DNA from: Mesaphorura yosii
Lineage: Eukaryota > Arthropoda > Collembola > Poduromorpha > Tullbergiidae
NCBI GenBank assembly: GCA_009869945.1
Contig: WIXG01000107.1
Location: 153,972-217,971 of the forward strand
Length of the DNA: 64,000 nt
Direction: 5' to 3'
The translations under genes and the position numbers were made by a program. Below, piece by piece: positions 63,759-64,000 of the stretch (its first letter is position 1; every line of letters begins with the position of its first letter). Under the pieces are notes generated by a model. The model was not told the origin of the DNA. It saw nothing but the letters and a program-made list of their open reading frames with translations, and searched no databases.

Positions 63759-64000
63759 CAAGGGTGTTCAGGCTTTTTTTACCCAGTTTCGCAGACTCGC
63801 CTAAGCTGATACTTTTCGTCGGTGAATAGCGCGAGTGTTCTCTATATGTTCACCTTGCCCCTTAGCAACTGCTCGCAAGCGTCGTTTCCAGAAATTCATG
63901 ATGTTGGTGACGATTTGAGATGGTATTCCGTTCCACACTTGATTTAAAACGTTCCAAAGACCTGCAATTGTTCTTGGTCGACGCTTTTCAAGTTTCTGTT
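63759..64000 (-). mobile_element. Mariner/Tc1-like transposon end with transposase C-terminus
   Basis: The minus strand is open from the window edge (63998) to a TAG at 63801, encoding 65 residues that end a transposase-like protein: KRRPRTIAGLWNVLNQVWNG, IPSQIVTNIMNFWKRRLRAV, then KGQGEHIE. The W..IP...V.N....... R..AV...G.H.E pattern is typical of the C-terminal end of mariner/Tc1 transposases. Beyond the stop is a probable terminal inverted repeat starting caagggtgttcaggc at 63759, preceded by TA, the insertion site used by this superfamily. The catalytic domain lies outside the window, so activity cannot be judged. The frame is intact as far as visible. Confidence 0.65.

Overview
This window reads as nuclear DNA from an intron-rich invertebrate. 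Every recognisable gene is split by GT-AG introns (about 45-100 bp at the short end, 6-9.6 kb at the long end), there is no operon structure, and the protein set is animal: a GRIP golgin, SPCS2, a cyclic-nucleotide-gated (CNG) channel, a carboxylesterase, LCMT1, POLD3 and a chordin-like secreted protein. Having both an insect-type CNG channel with a glycine/serine-rich N-terminus and a chordin-like (CHRDL) gene fits a non-drosophilid arthropod such as a collembolan or crustacean. The phylum-level placement is inference; the sequence does not fix the species. I assembled all exon coordinates by eye from splice sites, reading phase and family similarity, and reading phase closes across every multi-exon gene.

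Layout, left to right: 1-2509 is the 3' part of a GRIP-domain golgin (+), built from repeated 63-codon exons. 2757-2866 is a small hairpin (MITE-like) insertion. 3009-3878 is SPCS2 (-). 3879-4529 is a divergent intergenic region with an imperfect hairpin. 4530-5213 is a small, very basic protein of unknown family (+). 5214-10239 has no convincing gene and probably holds the 5' region of the next gene. 10240-39630 is one 29-kb CNG channel gene (+) with 19 coding exons and three very long introns. Two antisense ORFs with the same unusual zinc-finger spacing (C-x8-C-x12-H) lie inside two of its introns; one has a GIY-YIG-nuclease-like region. 40482-43818 is a secreted carboxylesterase (-) with an intact catalytic triad. 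43819-47296 has no gene. 47297-49218 is LCMT1 (-), head-to-head with POLD3 (+, 50022-52175). POLD3 is tail-to-tail with a CHRDL1/2-type BMP antagonist (-, 53087-61657, 5' end not found). 63759-64000 is the end of a mariner/Tc1-like transposon that runs off the window.

The neighbours have unrelated housekeeping or signalling roles (Golgi tethering, ER signal-peptide cleavage, ion conduction, ester hydrolysis, PP2A methylation, DNA replication, BMP signalling), so shared promoters and 3' ends are the main functional links. The most unusual content is the antisense zinc-finger/GIY-YIG-like ORF nested in the channel gene with its short relative 1.5 kb away, the exon-repeat architecture of the golgin, the hairpin elements with 9-10 bp flanking duplications, and a palindrome-containing GTTAC cluster in an LCMT1 intron.
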